Origin: Sphingomonas prati | GTDB lineage: Bacteria; Pseudomonadota; Alphaproteobacteria; Sphingomonadales; Sphingomonadaceae | Direction of reading: 5' to 3' | DNA: 64,000 nt | NCBI RefSeq assembly: GCF_014643515.1 | Contig: NZ_BMJP01000001.1 | Location: 496,001-560,000, forward strand | In this document: piece after piece, positions 33,058 to 39,865 of the stretch | Layout of the letters: each line of letters starts with the position of its first letter | How positions within the stretch are numbered: the stretch's first letter is position 1 | Program-made: the position numbers and the translations under genes | Notes under the pieces: model-generated | What the model saw: only the letters and a program-made list of their open reading frames with translations | The model's database searches: none | What the model was told of the DNA's origin: nothing

Positions 33058-33557
33058 CAGAGCCATCCATCATCCATGTCGTCGGGGTAACCGCGGTATG
33101 GATCATCTTCCTGTCCGCGCTGCGGTTCATCGCGGTAAGTGGGCACGGTCTAAAGCCGGTATTGCTTTGCCTTAAGCGGGTCGCGCGATCGAGGAACGCC
33201 ACTTGGGCGGATCGACGGCGGTGGTTCGGCCAGAGCTTGGACGCGCGGTATGCGGACCTGATCATAGCGTTGACGACGCCGTGGTCCGGTCTGTTGCTGT
33301 TCGGCGGCATGACCCTGATCGGCCTTGGGTTGTCGTTCGGTAGCGTCGGCGACGTCGTGCAGCTGGTGGCGCGCCTACCTGACCGCTGGAGCGCCTTCGA
33401 CCGCAGCATGGACTTTGCGGGGGCGATCGCGCTGTCGCTCGGTATGTCGGCGGTTCACGCGGCCGTGACGCGCAAGCGATCCCTCAGCGTCTACGTCAGT
33501 ATCGGTTTCGCGGTGATGGGCCTCGGCATCGGCGTCGTCACCGCGGTGCGGCCATGA
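33054..33557 (+). CDS. Phage membrane protein, lysis region (167 aa)
   Basis: Four hydrophobic segments: about 7-27 (HVVGVTAVWIIFLSALRFIAV), 78-97 (SGLLLFGGMTLIGLGLSFGS), 118-135 (AGAIALSLGMSAVHAAV) and 143-163 (SVYVSIGFAVMGLGIGVV). GTG start coupled to the 19-aa leader. It sits directly before a holin-like gene and the endolysin, so a role in lysis timing is the natural guess. No known holin family is matched by eye. Confidence 0.6.
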   Translation: MTEPSIIHVVGVTAVWIIFLSALRFIAVSGHGLKPVLLCLKRVARSRNATWADRRRWFGQSLDARYADLIIALTTPWSGLLLFGGMTLIGLGLSFGSVGDVVQLVARLPDRWSAFDRSMDFAGAIALSLGMSAVHAAVTRKRSLSVYVSIGFAVMGLGIGVVTAVRP

Positions 33558-33862
33558 GGGTCCCGGACAGCTGGTGGGTGTTCGCGCTCATGGTGTTCGC
33601 GGTCGCGTCAGGCCAGATCGGGCGACTGGGTCGGCGAATGGAACAGGACCTCCCCGTCGGCCGCAAGCAGATCATGGTCGAACTGACGATGCTGCCGGCG
33701 TTCGGCGCGCTGGGTGGCGCGCTCGCTGCCGAGTACGACTGGCCGGTCTATTTCATCCTCGGTGCTGGCATCGCGGCCGGGTGGACTGGGTTCGGCACGT
33801 TCCGGCTGCTCGTTGGCGCCGTGCGCGCAGCACTAAAGCAGCCGGACGACAAGCAGGGCTGA
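33554..33862 (+). CDS. Holin-like membrane protein (102 aa)
   Basis: Small protein with an N-terminal hydrophobic segment (WWVFALMVFAVASGQIG), a basic loop (RLGRRMEQDLPVGRKQIMVEL), a second hydrophobic stretch (PAFGALGGALAAEY) and a third (YFILGAGIAAGWTGFGTFRLLVG), then a short charged tail. Size, three-segment topology and position before the endolysin fit a class I holin. ATGA overlap with the preceding gene. Confidence 0.6.
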   Translation: MRVPDSWWVFALMVFAVASGQIGRLGRRMEQDLPVGRKQIMVELTMLPAFGALGGALAAEYDWPVYFILGAGIAAGWTGFGTFRLLVGAVRAALKQPDDKQG

Positions 33863-34300
33863 CATGGTGCCCCGCCGGCGGTTCCGGGGTGGGAGCTGCC
33901 GGCGAGGACTACGCGGCTGTTCGAAGGACCGCGCTGACGCTTCTATAGCAAAGGATAATCCAATAAGCATCATTCTCGGTCCGCGATCGGCGCAGAACCT
34001 GCTCGGTTGGGCGATAGGCATTATTGCAGATCGTCCCCGCCGGCCAGCTGACTAAAGCGTCCGGGCGGGGACTGCGCGGAAGACCGACTCAACCGCGGTA
34101 TAGTTAATTTACTTTAACAACATGACAGGTCAACGGCTCGCGGCAGTCCTTTAGTCGCGCCTTTTACTTGGTTGGTCCGTTCGCCCCGTCGGTCCGGAAG
34201 ACCGTTGCCGACGGGGCTGGCGGCAAGTCGGTTACCGCACCGCACAACGACTCATTTACCAAAAGTCGGTTCCTGCCATTTCCTCACATTGGAGAGTATG
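33863..34300. promoter_or_regulatory. 438-nt non-coding region with strong hairpins before the endolysin
   Basis: No convincing gene. Two perfect stems: GTCCCCGCC (34033-34041) with GGCGGGGAC (34064-34072), and GCCCCGTCGG (34183-34192) with CCGACGGGGC (34208-34217). Neither has a T-run. Between them is an A+T-rich stretch (GTTAATTTACTTTAAC around 34105) that could hold a promoter. It separates holin-like genes from the endolysin and may set lysis timing. Confidence 0.45.
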
Positions 34301-34816
34301 ATGACGAAGGCTTCTGAGCCGGCGTGGCTTCGCCATGCCCGAAAGCTGGTCGGCACGCGCGAAGCGGCCGGACCAGCCAACAGTCCCACTATCATGGGCT
34401 GGGCTAAGGCGCTCGGCACGAAGGTGCTGGGCATGATCTACAACGCGGACAGCGTGCCCTGGTGCGGACTGTTCGTGGCCGAGTGCATGCGCGCTGCCGC
34501 CCTGCCCTCCGCGCCGATCGCGGTGCGAGCGAAAGCCTGGGCGGCATGGGGGGCGAACCTGTCGGCCGACAAGCTGGCGCCCGGCGCGGTGCTGGTGTTC
34601 GAGCGACCAGGCGGTGGCCACGTCGGGTTCTACGTCGGCGAGGATGCGACCTGTTACCACGTCCTTGGCGGCAACCAGGGCGACCGGGTCAGCATCATGC
34701 GCCTGGAGAAGTCGCGGTGCGTCGCGCGGCGCTGGCCGAAAGGCGTCGCGGTCGTGGGCGGACCTGTTCGCATGCTGCTGACGGCAGGCGTCCCAGTATC
34801 GCGAGACGAGGCGTGA
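34301..34816 (+). CDS. Endolysin, CHAP/NlpC-like TIGR02594 type (171 aa)
   Basis: Start ATG 34301 (five bases after GGAGA). WLRHARKLVGTREAAGPANSPTIMGWAKALG ... VPWCGLFVAECM (Cys55 as nucleophile), GAVLVFERPGGGHVGFYVGED (His107) and HVLGGNQGDRVSIMR match the TIGR02594 cell-wall hydrolase family. It cleaves host peptidoglycan at the end of the lytic cycle. No signal peptide, so it depends on the holin. The i-spanin GTG overlaps its stop. Confidence 0.88.
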   Translation: MTKASEPAWLRHARKLVGTREAAGPANSPTIMGWAKALGTKVLGMIYNADSVPWCGLFVAECMRAAALPSAPIAVRAKAWAAWGANLSADKLAPGAVLVFERPGGGHVGFYVGEDATCYHVLGGNQGDRVSIMRLEKSRCVARRWPKGVAVVGGPVRMLLTAGVPVSRDEA

Positions 34817-35211
34817 TCTCGCTTGGCTGGCGCATCACCGGCGGCCTCGCCGCGGCCGTCGCGATCGGCGGCGGGGGCTATGCGCTCGGCGACAGCGCCG
34901 GCGCGAACCGGGTGCTGGCGCGTCACGCGACTGCCACCGCCCGCATCGTTGCCGCAGCTGATCGGATCCGTAGCGCCACCGACAAGCTGGCCGGACAGGC
35001 CGCCACCGCTCGCACCGAGCAGGTCACCACCGAAAGGACCATCTACCGTGACGCGATTAAGATCGTCGACCGTCCTGTATTCCAGCGCATTTGCGTCGAT
35101 GCTGATGGCGTGCAGCTGCTCGACCGTGCCCGCGACAGCGCCAACCGTGGCCTTACCGGCGAGCCTGCTGGCGCCGCCGCCGACGCTTCCCCCGATACCG
35201 CGCAACGCTAA
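34813..35211 (+). CDS. i-spanin, Rz-like (132 aa)
   Basis: GTG 34813 overlaps the endolysin stop (GTGA). It has a short N-terminal hydrophobic anchor (WRITGGLAAAVAIGGGGYAL) and a helical Ala/Arg-rich periplasmic stretch (VLARHATATARIVAAADRIRSATDKLAGQAATARTEQV), then FQRICVDADGVQLLDRARDSANR. Rz proteins span from the inner membrane and pair with an outer-membrane lipoprotein to disrupt the outer membrane. The partner gene starts within it in another frame at 35048, which is the hallmark arrangement. Confidence 0.75.
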   Translation: MISLGWRITGGLAAAVAIGGGGYALGDSAGANRVLARHATATARIVAAADRIRSATDKLAGQAATARTEQVTTERTIYRDAIKIVDRPVFQRICVDADGVQLLDRARDSANRGLTGEPAGAAADASPDTAQR

Positions 35212-35347
35212 CGGGACGCTGAGCGGGCAGCAGTGTCTGATCGGGGCGCTGGACCTGTACGGCGTCGCCGGCGGGATCCGGCTGCAGTTGCTCGGTCTGA
35301 TCGCGGCCGAACAGGCGCGCCAGGCGGGCGCGGACGCCCCTCAATAA
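35048..35347 (+). CDS. o-spanin, Rz1-like lipoprotein, overlapping the i-spanin (99 aa)
   Basis: In the +1 frame relative to Rz, GTG 35048 follows AAGGA by 9 nt and encodes MTRLRSSTVLYSSAFASMLMACSC: a short signal with lipobox LMAC (Cys22). A Pro-rich stretch follows (LLAPPPTLPPIP), typical of Rz1, then a C-terminal region (CLIGALDLYGVAGGIRLQLLGLIAAEQARQAG). It overlaps the i-spanin by 164 nt and extends 136 nt past it. The unusual Met at lipobox -2 slightly lowers confidence. Confidence 0.7.
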   Translation: MTRLRSSTVLYSSAFASMLMACSCSTVPATAPTVALPASLLAPPPTLPPIPRNANGTLSGQQCLIGALDLYGVAGGIRLQLLGLIAAEQARQAGADAPQ

Positions 35348-35383
35348 TTCTCGCATTCCGACCTTCTACCGGGAGCCTTTCTT

Positions 35384-35533
35384 ATGTCGAAGAACATTCC
35401 TCCATCCACTGCAGTCAGCGAACTAGCGGCGGCCAAGAGGCGCGTCCGCGAACTCATCGGCACGTGGCGTGACGGCTACATCCCGAAACGGGACATCGAA
35501 ACCATCCTAGCAGCCTCCGGAGACAGCCAATGA
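35384..35533 (+). CDS. 49-aa microprotein, paralogue of the one at 19609
   Basis: GGGAG, a 9-nt spacer and ATG 35384. The protein reads MSKNIPPSTAVSELAAAKRR then VRELIGTWRDGYIPKRDIET and ILAASGDSQ. Of 33 aligned residues, 19 are identical to the 53-aa protein at 19609. The TGA overlaps the ATG of the beta-helix gene (ATGA). Both copies are coupled to a host-interaction gene: the first after the SGNH tail fusion, this one before a beta-helix protein. Confidence 0.7.
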   Translation: MSKNIPPSTAVSELAAAKRRVRELIGTWRDGYIPKRDIETILAASGDSQ

Positions 35534-36468
35534 TTTCCCTCCTTCTCGCCCTGCAACTGGTCGTCACCGACGTCCCGCTTGATAAGCTGTTCGTGCCGTG
35601 CCCAGGCACAACCGACACGTATCGCTACGGTGCAGGAGTGTGCCCCGCACTGCCTTCACCGGCCGCGCCCGTCACACCGCCGGTCAACGCCGTGAGTAAG
35701 CCTGGCGTCAACGGCGCGCTCATTGTTCTGAAGGGGGCGCAGTCGGGCATGACGATCGGGCCGGCGCGCGTCACCGCAGGTTATCGCGCCGTCGAGGCCG
35801 AGAGCGGATCGAGCCTGCGGGACAGCAGCATCACCGGCCTGACTGCAGTCGTTGAGCGTGACGGCATTCGGCTCCGCGACGCACAGCGCGTGACGATCGA
35901 GAACTTTGATCTGCGGATGCGGGCCGAGCTCCAGACGGGCGGCAACCTACCCGAGGGTATCGCGATCACCAGCGGGTCGGGCATCGTCATCCGCAACGGT
36001 ACGCTATCCGGGTTCCGTATGGTCGAGGTGCCGGGCAAGTATACCAACGGCGACGGTATCGCGACGGAAGGCAAGAGCAGCGGCACGATCACCAACGTCA
36101 CGTCCAGCATCAACACGGACGGCGGCTACGACCTCAAGGGCACATGGACGCTCGACAACGTAACCGCGGAGGCCAACAGCCGCAATTTCCGGTTCTGGGA
36201 CAGCATCACGGCTCGCACGATCACCAGCGCCAATCCCGTCCAGGCGCATATTTGGGTGAACGCGACCGGTCCGCAGACCATCGTGATCGACAAACTCATC
36301 GCCACCAGCACGACGGATGCGCCAATCCTGCGCGTCGAGAACGACCACCCGGTGTCCATCACGATCAAGTCGTGCGTTCTGGACGTGCCGGCCGGGACCG
36401 AGTTCTTATTCAACGCTGGCGGGAACCGGAGCAAGTTCAGCTTCGGTCCGGGGTGCAAGCTGCCATGA
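35530..36468 (+). CDS. Beta-helix protein, spike or secreted lyase-like (312 aa)
   Basis: The hydrophobic N terminus (MISLLLALQLVVTDV) may be a weak signal peptide. From about residue 60 the protein is a right-handed beta-helix (VNGALIVLKGAQSGMTIGPARV, GSSLRDSSITGLTAVV, DAQRVTIENFDLRM, SGIVIRNGTLSGF). The DGGYDLKGTWTLDNVTAEANSRNFRFWD segment mirrors one in the tailspike, so the two helices are related. It sits after the lysis genes, away from the spike. It may be a second spike, a depolymerase or a lysogenic secreted enzyme. Catalytic residues cannot be named. Confidence 0.65.
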   Translation: MISLLLALQLVVTDVPLDKLFVPCPGTTDTYRYGAGVCPALPSPAAPVTPPVNAVSKPGVNGALIVLKGAQSGMTIGPARVTAGYRAVEAESGSSLRDSSITGLTAVVERDGIRLRDAQRVTIENFDLRMRAELQTGGNLPEGIAITSGSGIVIRNGTLSGFRMVEVPGKYTNGDGIATEGKSSGTITNVTSSINTDGGYDLKGTWTLDNVTAEANSRNFRFWDSITARTITSANPVQAHIWVNATGPQTIVIDKLIATSTTDAPILRVENDHPVSITIKSCVLDVPAGTEFLFNAGGNRSKFSFGPGCKLP

Positions 36469-36752
36469 CCGCCGCCTCTTCCTCAACCTCCGCGAAAACG
36501 ACTCATGAGTAAGCCGGACAGCTTTTGCCGCCGATTGCTGACCACGGTGCCTTGCGCGCGGGATGTCCGGCCTGACGGACGCGGACCGTGGGACAATGGT
36601 CGATCTCGTCCTTACCCATGTTACCAGCTAGGGCGCGAGGTCCTGAGGGTAACGGACTGAACACGGCGAAAGTTGATTATGCTTTTGCCCTCGGCACTCC
36701 GCTGACCAACTACCTGAAGGGCGCACAGTCCGGCATGATCACTAGCGACGGC
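36469..36752. other. Degraded spike-like sequence between the beta-helix gene and the acyltransferase
   Basis: No full-length gene. A plus-strand frame here reads LTNYLKGAQSGMITSDGSSG near 36700-36760, echoing VLKGAQSGMTIG of the upstream beta-helix protein. A 15-codon ORF (36465-36512) is not supported further. It looks like the remnant of a second beta-helix gene. Confidence 0.35.
36702..36724. repeat. Direct repeat, left of the acyltransferase
   Basis: Matches 38070-38092 at 21 of 23 positions, sharing the 16-mer ACTACCTGAAGGGCGC. The pair flanks the acyltransferase gene on both sides. Confidence 0.5.
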
Positions 36753-37880
36753 TCAAGCGGAGATCGTACTTGTTCGCCTACCTAAGTTTTTCGCCTTGTG
36801 TTCAACAAATTCACTCAAAAACCACGCGGCCACAAAAGAGACAATAACAGCAAGCGCAAGTCCGAGTGCAAACTGTGCTTCGGTTTTTCCACGGAACAGC
36901 CAAGCGGCGTAGAACAAAATTGGGAAATGAACCAGGTAAAGGCTGTACGAAACACGGCCTAGCCAAACCAGTGGCGCAGTCGAGAACAACCGGCTCAGCC
37001 AGTTCCGACAAACGAGCAATATGATGAGAGCTACCGATGCGCACGCGCTGACCGCATCAACGTCAAGGTAAAGAAGGATGGCTGCGGCAAGTATAATGAC
37101 CAGCTCTAACTTCCATCCCGGCGAGAACGCAACGCGTCGATCATAATAGAATGCTGCTAGCATCCCGACTGCAAACATTGGAAGGTAAAACGCGGTTATC
37201 GCTAGGCTTGTGAGCAGATCAGTTCCAAGGAACAGATGGCCTCCACCCATAATGACCTGAACGCCGAATGAGGCTAGAAGGCCTGTGAATGTTAAGGCCG
37301 CAAAAGCCATCCGCTGTTGTTTTGCAATTCTGGCCAGCATTGGGAATAAGAGCGAGAACCGCATCTCGTGGATCAAACTCCAGACGATGGGAAGAACGGT
37401 TAAGTTACCTATCCATAACAGAAGGGTGCTTGCTCGAAGCAAGTCTAACCAAACGAACTCTGGAATTGCCCCATTCCAATACCCGCCCAACTCGGCGAAC
37501 GGTCGCACTTCTATCGCGACCGCAGCCGTAGCAGCAACCGCCAAGGTAACGTAGAATGCAGGATATATTCGGAAGACTCTTCGGGTGACGAAAGACTTGA
37601 AAGACACTTCTGGTCGGCCGATTGTGCTCGACATTAGCACGAACCCGCTAAGCACAAAGAAGATGACTACCGCCGGATGACCGTAACGGTGAATTGCCCA
37701 GAGCGGCACCGCAAGCGCGGTAAGGGGGTAGGCGTAGAGAAAAAACGCAGCAACGTGGTGTAGCACCACGACGAGTGCCGCCACCCCCCGCAGTGCATCA
37801 AGTGCAGGATAATGATTTGAAGCCGGTTTTAAGCTATCCCCTTCGCGCCCCGGAATCGTTGATTCAATCGTCTTAATCAC
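36753..37880 (-). CDS. Acyltransferase 3 family membrane O-acyltransferase, prophage moron (375 aa)
   Basis: NHYPALDALRGVAALVVVLHH is the conserved start of acyltransferase-3 proteins, with the catalytic-type His pair; RRVFRIYPAFYVTLAVA, NLTVLPIVWSLIHEMRFSLLFP and LGRVSYSLYLVHFPILFY are the other family signatures. About ten membrane helices. The family transfers acetyl or other acyl groups onto surface sugars (OafA, OacA); phage versions cause serotype conversion. It is on the strand opposite to the late genes, looks less G+C-rich than its neighbours and is flanked by direct repeats, all typical of an acquired moron. GTG start; the 165-nt gap upstream (37881-38045) must hold its promoter. 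Confidence 0.85.
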   Translation of the reverse strand: MIKTIESTIPGREGDSLKPASNHYPALDALRGVAALVVVLHHVAAFFLYAYPLTALAVPLWAIHRYGHPAVVIFFVLSGFVLMSSTIGRPEVSFKSFVTRRVFRIYPAFYVTLAVAATAAVAIEVRPFAELGGYWNGAIPEFVWLDLLRASTLLLWIGNLTVLPIVWSLIHEMRFSLLFPMLARIAKQQRMAFAALTFTGLLASFGVQVIMGGGHLFLGTDLLTSLAITAFYLPMFAVGMLAAFYYDRRVAFSPGWKLELVIILAAAILLYLDVDAVSACASVALIILLVCRNWLSRLFSTAPLVWLGRVSYSLYLVHFPILFYAAWLFRGKTEAQFALGLALAVIVSFVAAWFLSEFVEHKAKNLGRRTSTISA

Positions 37881-38045
37881 GCAGGCCGCCGGTCTTTGTT
37901 TCTTCGATCAGTATCCTGTATCAAAAACCAACGGCGATACTAGGATATTCCCGTTATGGGACGGAGTTTGCGTTTCTCCGGTCATTCAATTTTTCCTGCA
38001 CGAACCCAGCCGCGATGTTCCGAGCTTTCTTCCAAAGGACGATCC

Positions 38046-38276
38046 GTGGCGCACCAGTTCGAAATCTCGCTAACCGACTACCTGAAGGGCGCGACGCATC
38101 TCACGATTAGCTGCACGTCCATCGCCTAGTGTGGTCAATCGTCGACTATGCTCGCCGCGGATCTGGTCGCGCGCTGGCCGAAGGCGCTGACGCTACGCGA
38201 TTTTCAAAGGAAGTTGGTCTGCCAGCGGTGCGGGTATCGCGGGTGGTCGGAGATGAGCACGGCGGGGCGGGACTAG
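38046..38276 (+). pseudogene. Zinc-ribbon protein interrupted by an in-frame amber codon
   Basis: GTG 38046 follows AAGGA and encodes MAHQFEISLTDYLKGATHLT then ISCTSIA, ending at TAG 38127-38129. The same frame continues CGQSSTMLAADLVARWPKAL, then TLRDFQRKLVCQRCGYRGWSEMSTAGRD to 38276. Read through, this is a 76-residue protein with Cys residues on each side of a helix and a CxxC near the end, like small zinc-ribbon proteins common in alphaproteobacteria. The TAG falls between the two N-terminal Cys positions. It is probably a nonsense mutation; a restart at ATG 38148 is also possible. Confidence 0.5.
38070..38092. repeat. Direct repeat, right of the acyltransferase
   Basis: Partner of 36702-36724 (21 of 23 identical). 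Here it lies inside the zinc-ribbon reading frame and encodes LTDYLKGA; the left copy encodes LTNYLKGA. The 283-nt gap from 38277 to 38560 that follows the pseudogene holds nothing I can support. Confidence 0.5.
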
Positions 38277-38560
38277 GCTTGGTCTGTACCGCACTCAGGC
38301 AGGTCCAAGACCCACGTCCCCCGTACCACCGTCGCCTTCACCCCACAGCAGCGCCCCACAGCGCGCAGAAATCGCGCTCACTGTCGGTCCGTCGGCCGTT
38401 GGCGCACGTTGCGTATGCGAGATGGTGGACAGCCGGTTGAGCGGCCGCAGTCACCAATCGCCGGTCGCCATGTTGCGCTGCAACAAAACACGACTAACAT
38501 ATGTTTACGACCGAGTGCAGAGCGGATGGCCGCCACCGCACGCTAGCGTCGAGACACGAT

Positions 38561-38743
38561 ATGAATACGCCCCCATCCAGTTCCGCCGCATCTTATGTCG
38601 TCCATATCGGCGACGGGCGGATCCATCTTTCGTTAGTGAATTCCGAAGCACTGCGTCTGCGAGCGACCGACGCTGTTGATCTGGCAGATCGGTTGCTGGA
38701 AGCGGCGGCTTCAATCGAAGGCCAAAGCTCACAGCGGGACTAG
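38561..38743 (+). CDS. Small hypothetical protein, paralogue of the one at 39588 (60 aa)
   Basis: MNTPPSSSAASYVVHIGDGR then IHLSLVNSEALRLRATDAVD and LADRLLEAAASIEGQSSQRD: a small beta-hairpin followed by a helix. It shares with the minus-strand protein at 39588 the pattern GDG/DDG, SExLRL, A..xAxRLxEAxA and a Gln-rich end. Start at the Met nearest the conserved part; GAGA lies 8 nt upstream. Function unknown. Confidence 0.5.
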   Translation: MNTPPSSSAASYVVHIGDGRIHLSLVNSEALRLRATDAVDLADRLLEAAASIEGQSSQRD

Positions 38744-38797
38744 CTGCTGTTCGCGTAACCGCCCGCAGTCCGTGCCGCTTAAGCGCCAGGAGACCGA

Positions 38798-39070
38798 ATG
38801 AATATCGCCGACGAAATGACCTCCATGCTCGCTGATGCGATCACCGCAAACAGGCGACCAATGCGCTGGCTCTTATCCCGGCTGGCGTTGGAGGAGCTTC
38901 GAACGGTGGCCGACGTCGATTTAGGCCACCCAACCAATCCGTACGGCGGTTATATGGGGGTCGCGATATCAGCGGCTCGTCCTGCAAACGGGCTTAATAT
39001 CGAGCTGATCAGCGAAGTCGGCGACGACACGATAGCTAGAATGACCGTCGCTTTCACGCCGCAACAATAG
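38798..39070 (+). CDS. Hypothetical accessory protein (90 aa)
   Basis: MNIADEMTSMLADAITANRRPMRWLLSRLALEELRTVADVD, then a beta-rich half (GGYMGVAISAARPANGLNIELISEVGDDTIARMTVAF). AGGAG precedes the ATG. It converges with the small minus-strand gene at 39054 by 17 nt. No family recognised. Confidence 0.6.
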   Translation: MNIADEMTSMLADAITANRRPMRWLLSRLALEELRTVADVDLGHPTNPYGGYMGVAISAARPANGLNIELISEVGDDTIARMTVAFTPQQ

Positions 39071-39170
39071 CCGAACGCGCGCGGGGCCGTCCTTCGGCTG
39101 TGGGCACGATCTGCCACTCGTGGCCGGTCTCGTCGCATTTTATCGGCGGCGGCAGGTCGTCGTATTTCAT
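39054..39170 (-). CDS. Small hypothetical protein (38 aa)
   Basis: MKYDDLPPPIKCDETGHEWQ then IVPTAEGRPRARSAIVAA. ATG 39170 overlaps the TGA of the 35-aa ORF just upstream (ATGA). The short Pro/Cys/His-containing segment looks like a fragment of a metal-binding protein. Its 3' end overlaps the convergent 90-aa gene. Support is the coupling and the protein-like composition only. Confidence 0.4.
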   Translation of the reverse strand: MKYDDLPPPIKCDETGHEWQIVPTAEGRPRARSAIVAA

Positions 39171-39274
39171 AGGGCCAAGTTGCGACGCCTCATCTCGGCC
39201 ATTAACAGAATCCGCTCCTCGTTTGGAACGCTGACTACCGCGTGCCAAACTGCCATGACGCCGTCATCCGACAT
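39167..39274 (-). CDS. 35-aa ORF upstream of and coupled to the 38-aa gene
   Basis: ATG 39274 encodes MSDDGVMAVWHAVVSVPNEE then RILLMAEMRRRNLAL; its TGA overlaps the next ATG. It reads like a small amphipathic helix. No ribosome site is evident. With the 38-aa gene it may form a tiny two-gene unit or be the remains of a longer gene. Confidence 0.35.
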   Translation of the reverse strand: MSDDGVMAVWHAVVSVPNEERILLMAEMRRRNLAL

Positions 39275-39587
39275 GATTGACAGAAGGCGTTGAAAAGCCT
39301 TCATCTTCGGGCACAGCATCCATCCTCCCGCCCCGTAACCATCGGCGCGAACGGCGCCAGATCATTCGGAAAAGCTTCGGTGGTTGCGGTATCACTACGC
39401 TACGACGATAGCTACATCGTAGTTAATAGAGGGTGTTTTCCAACTTGCGTTTCTCAGCCCCTCTGGACCGGCGCACTAAGCCGCAGTGTATTCGTTGCCT
39501 ACGTCCGCCTTGCAAAGGTACCGCAATAATTGGTGCTGGCCGACCGTGCGAGAGAGAGCGTATGCCGGAATCGCTCCCAACAGCGTT
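39275..39587. other. No supported gene (313 nt)
   Basis: A plus-strand frame of 79 codons exists but has neither a ribosome site nor protein-like composition. Nothing else of note is seen in this stretch. Confidence 0.3.
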
Positions 39588-39803
39588 TTACTCGGCAGCT
39601 TGTCGGTAGTCTTGGGTCAAAGGAACACTGTTTAAAGTCTGGTTCTGCTGAGCCGCTTCTGCGACCGCCTCGAAAAGGCGGGCAGCCATCTCTAAGGCCG
39701 CCGCCGGCGATAGGCGGAGAACGTTCTCGGAAAACCCATAAAGACTGACGATACCATCGTCTGCTCGGGCATACCCGGCCGTGTCGCTTGTCGACGAACT
39801 CAC
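39588..39803 (-). CDS. Small hypothetical protein, paralogue of the one at 38561 (71 aa)
   Basis: GTG 39803 follows GGGGA by about 8 nt. MSSSTSDTAGYARADDGIVS then LYGFSENVLRLSPAAALEMA and ARLFEAVAEAAQQNQ is followed by a short tail. It shares the DDG, SENVLRL, AARLxEA pattern with the 60-aa protein at 38561. The promoter region contains an A+T-rich perfect palindrome (39866-39881). Confidence 0.55.
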   Translation of the reverse strand: MSSSTSDTAGYARADDGIVSLYGFSENVLRLSPAAALEMAARLFEAVAEAAQQNQTLNSVPLTQDYRQAAE

Positions 39804-39865
39804 TACCCATTCCCCGCCCCAACCACACGGGCAGTTATTAGCATCAATTAAGACTTAAGGATAAG

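Noticed and set aside
33864-34055. Plus-strand 63-codon ORF after the holin-like gene
   Set aside because: Arg-rich start, no ribosome site, and it overlaps a perfect 9-bp stem; more likely non-coding.
36753-37880. Insertion sequence carrying the acyltransferase
   Set aside because: No transposase and no terminal inverted repeats; the flanking 23-bp repeats are direct and lie in coding-like sequence, so a recombinational moron is more likely.
39290-39529. Plus-strand 79-codon ORF
   Set aside because: No ribosome site, no domain and atypical composition.
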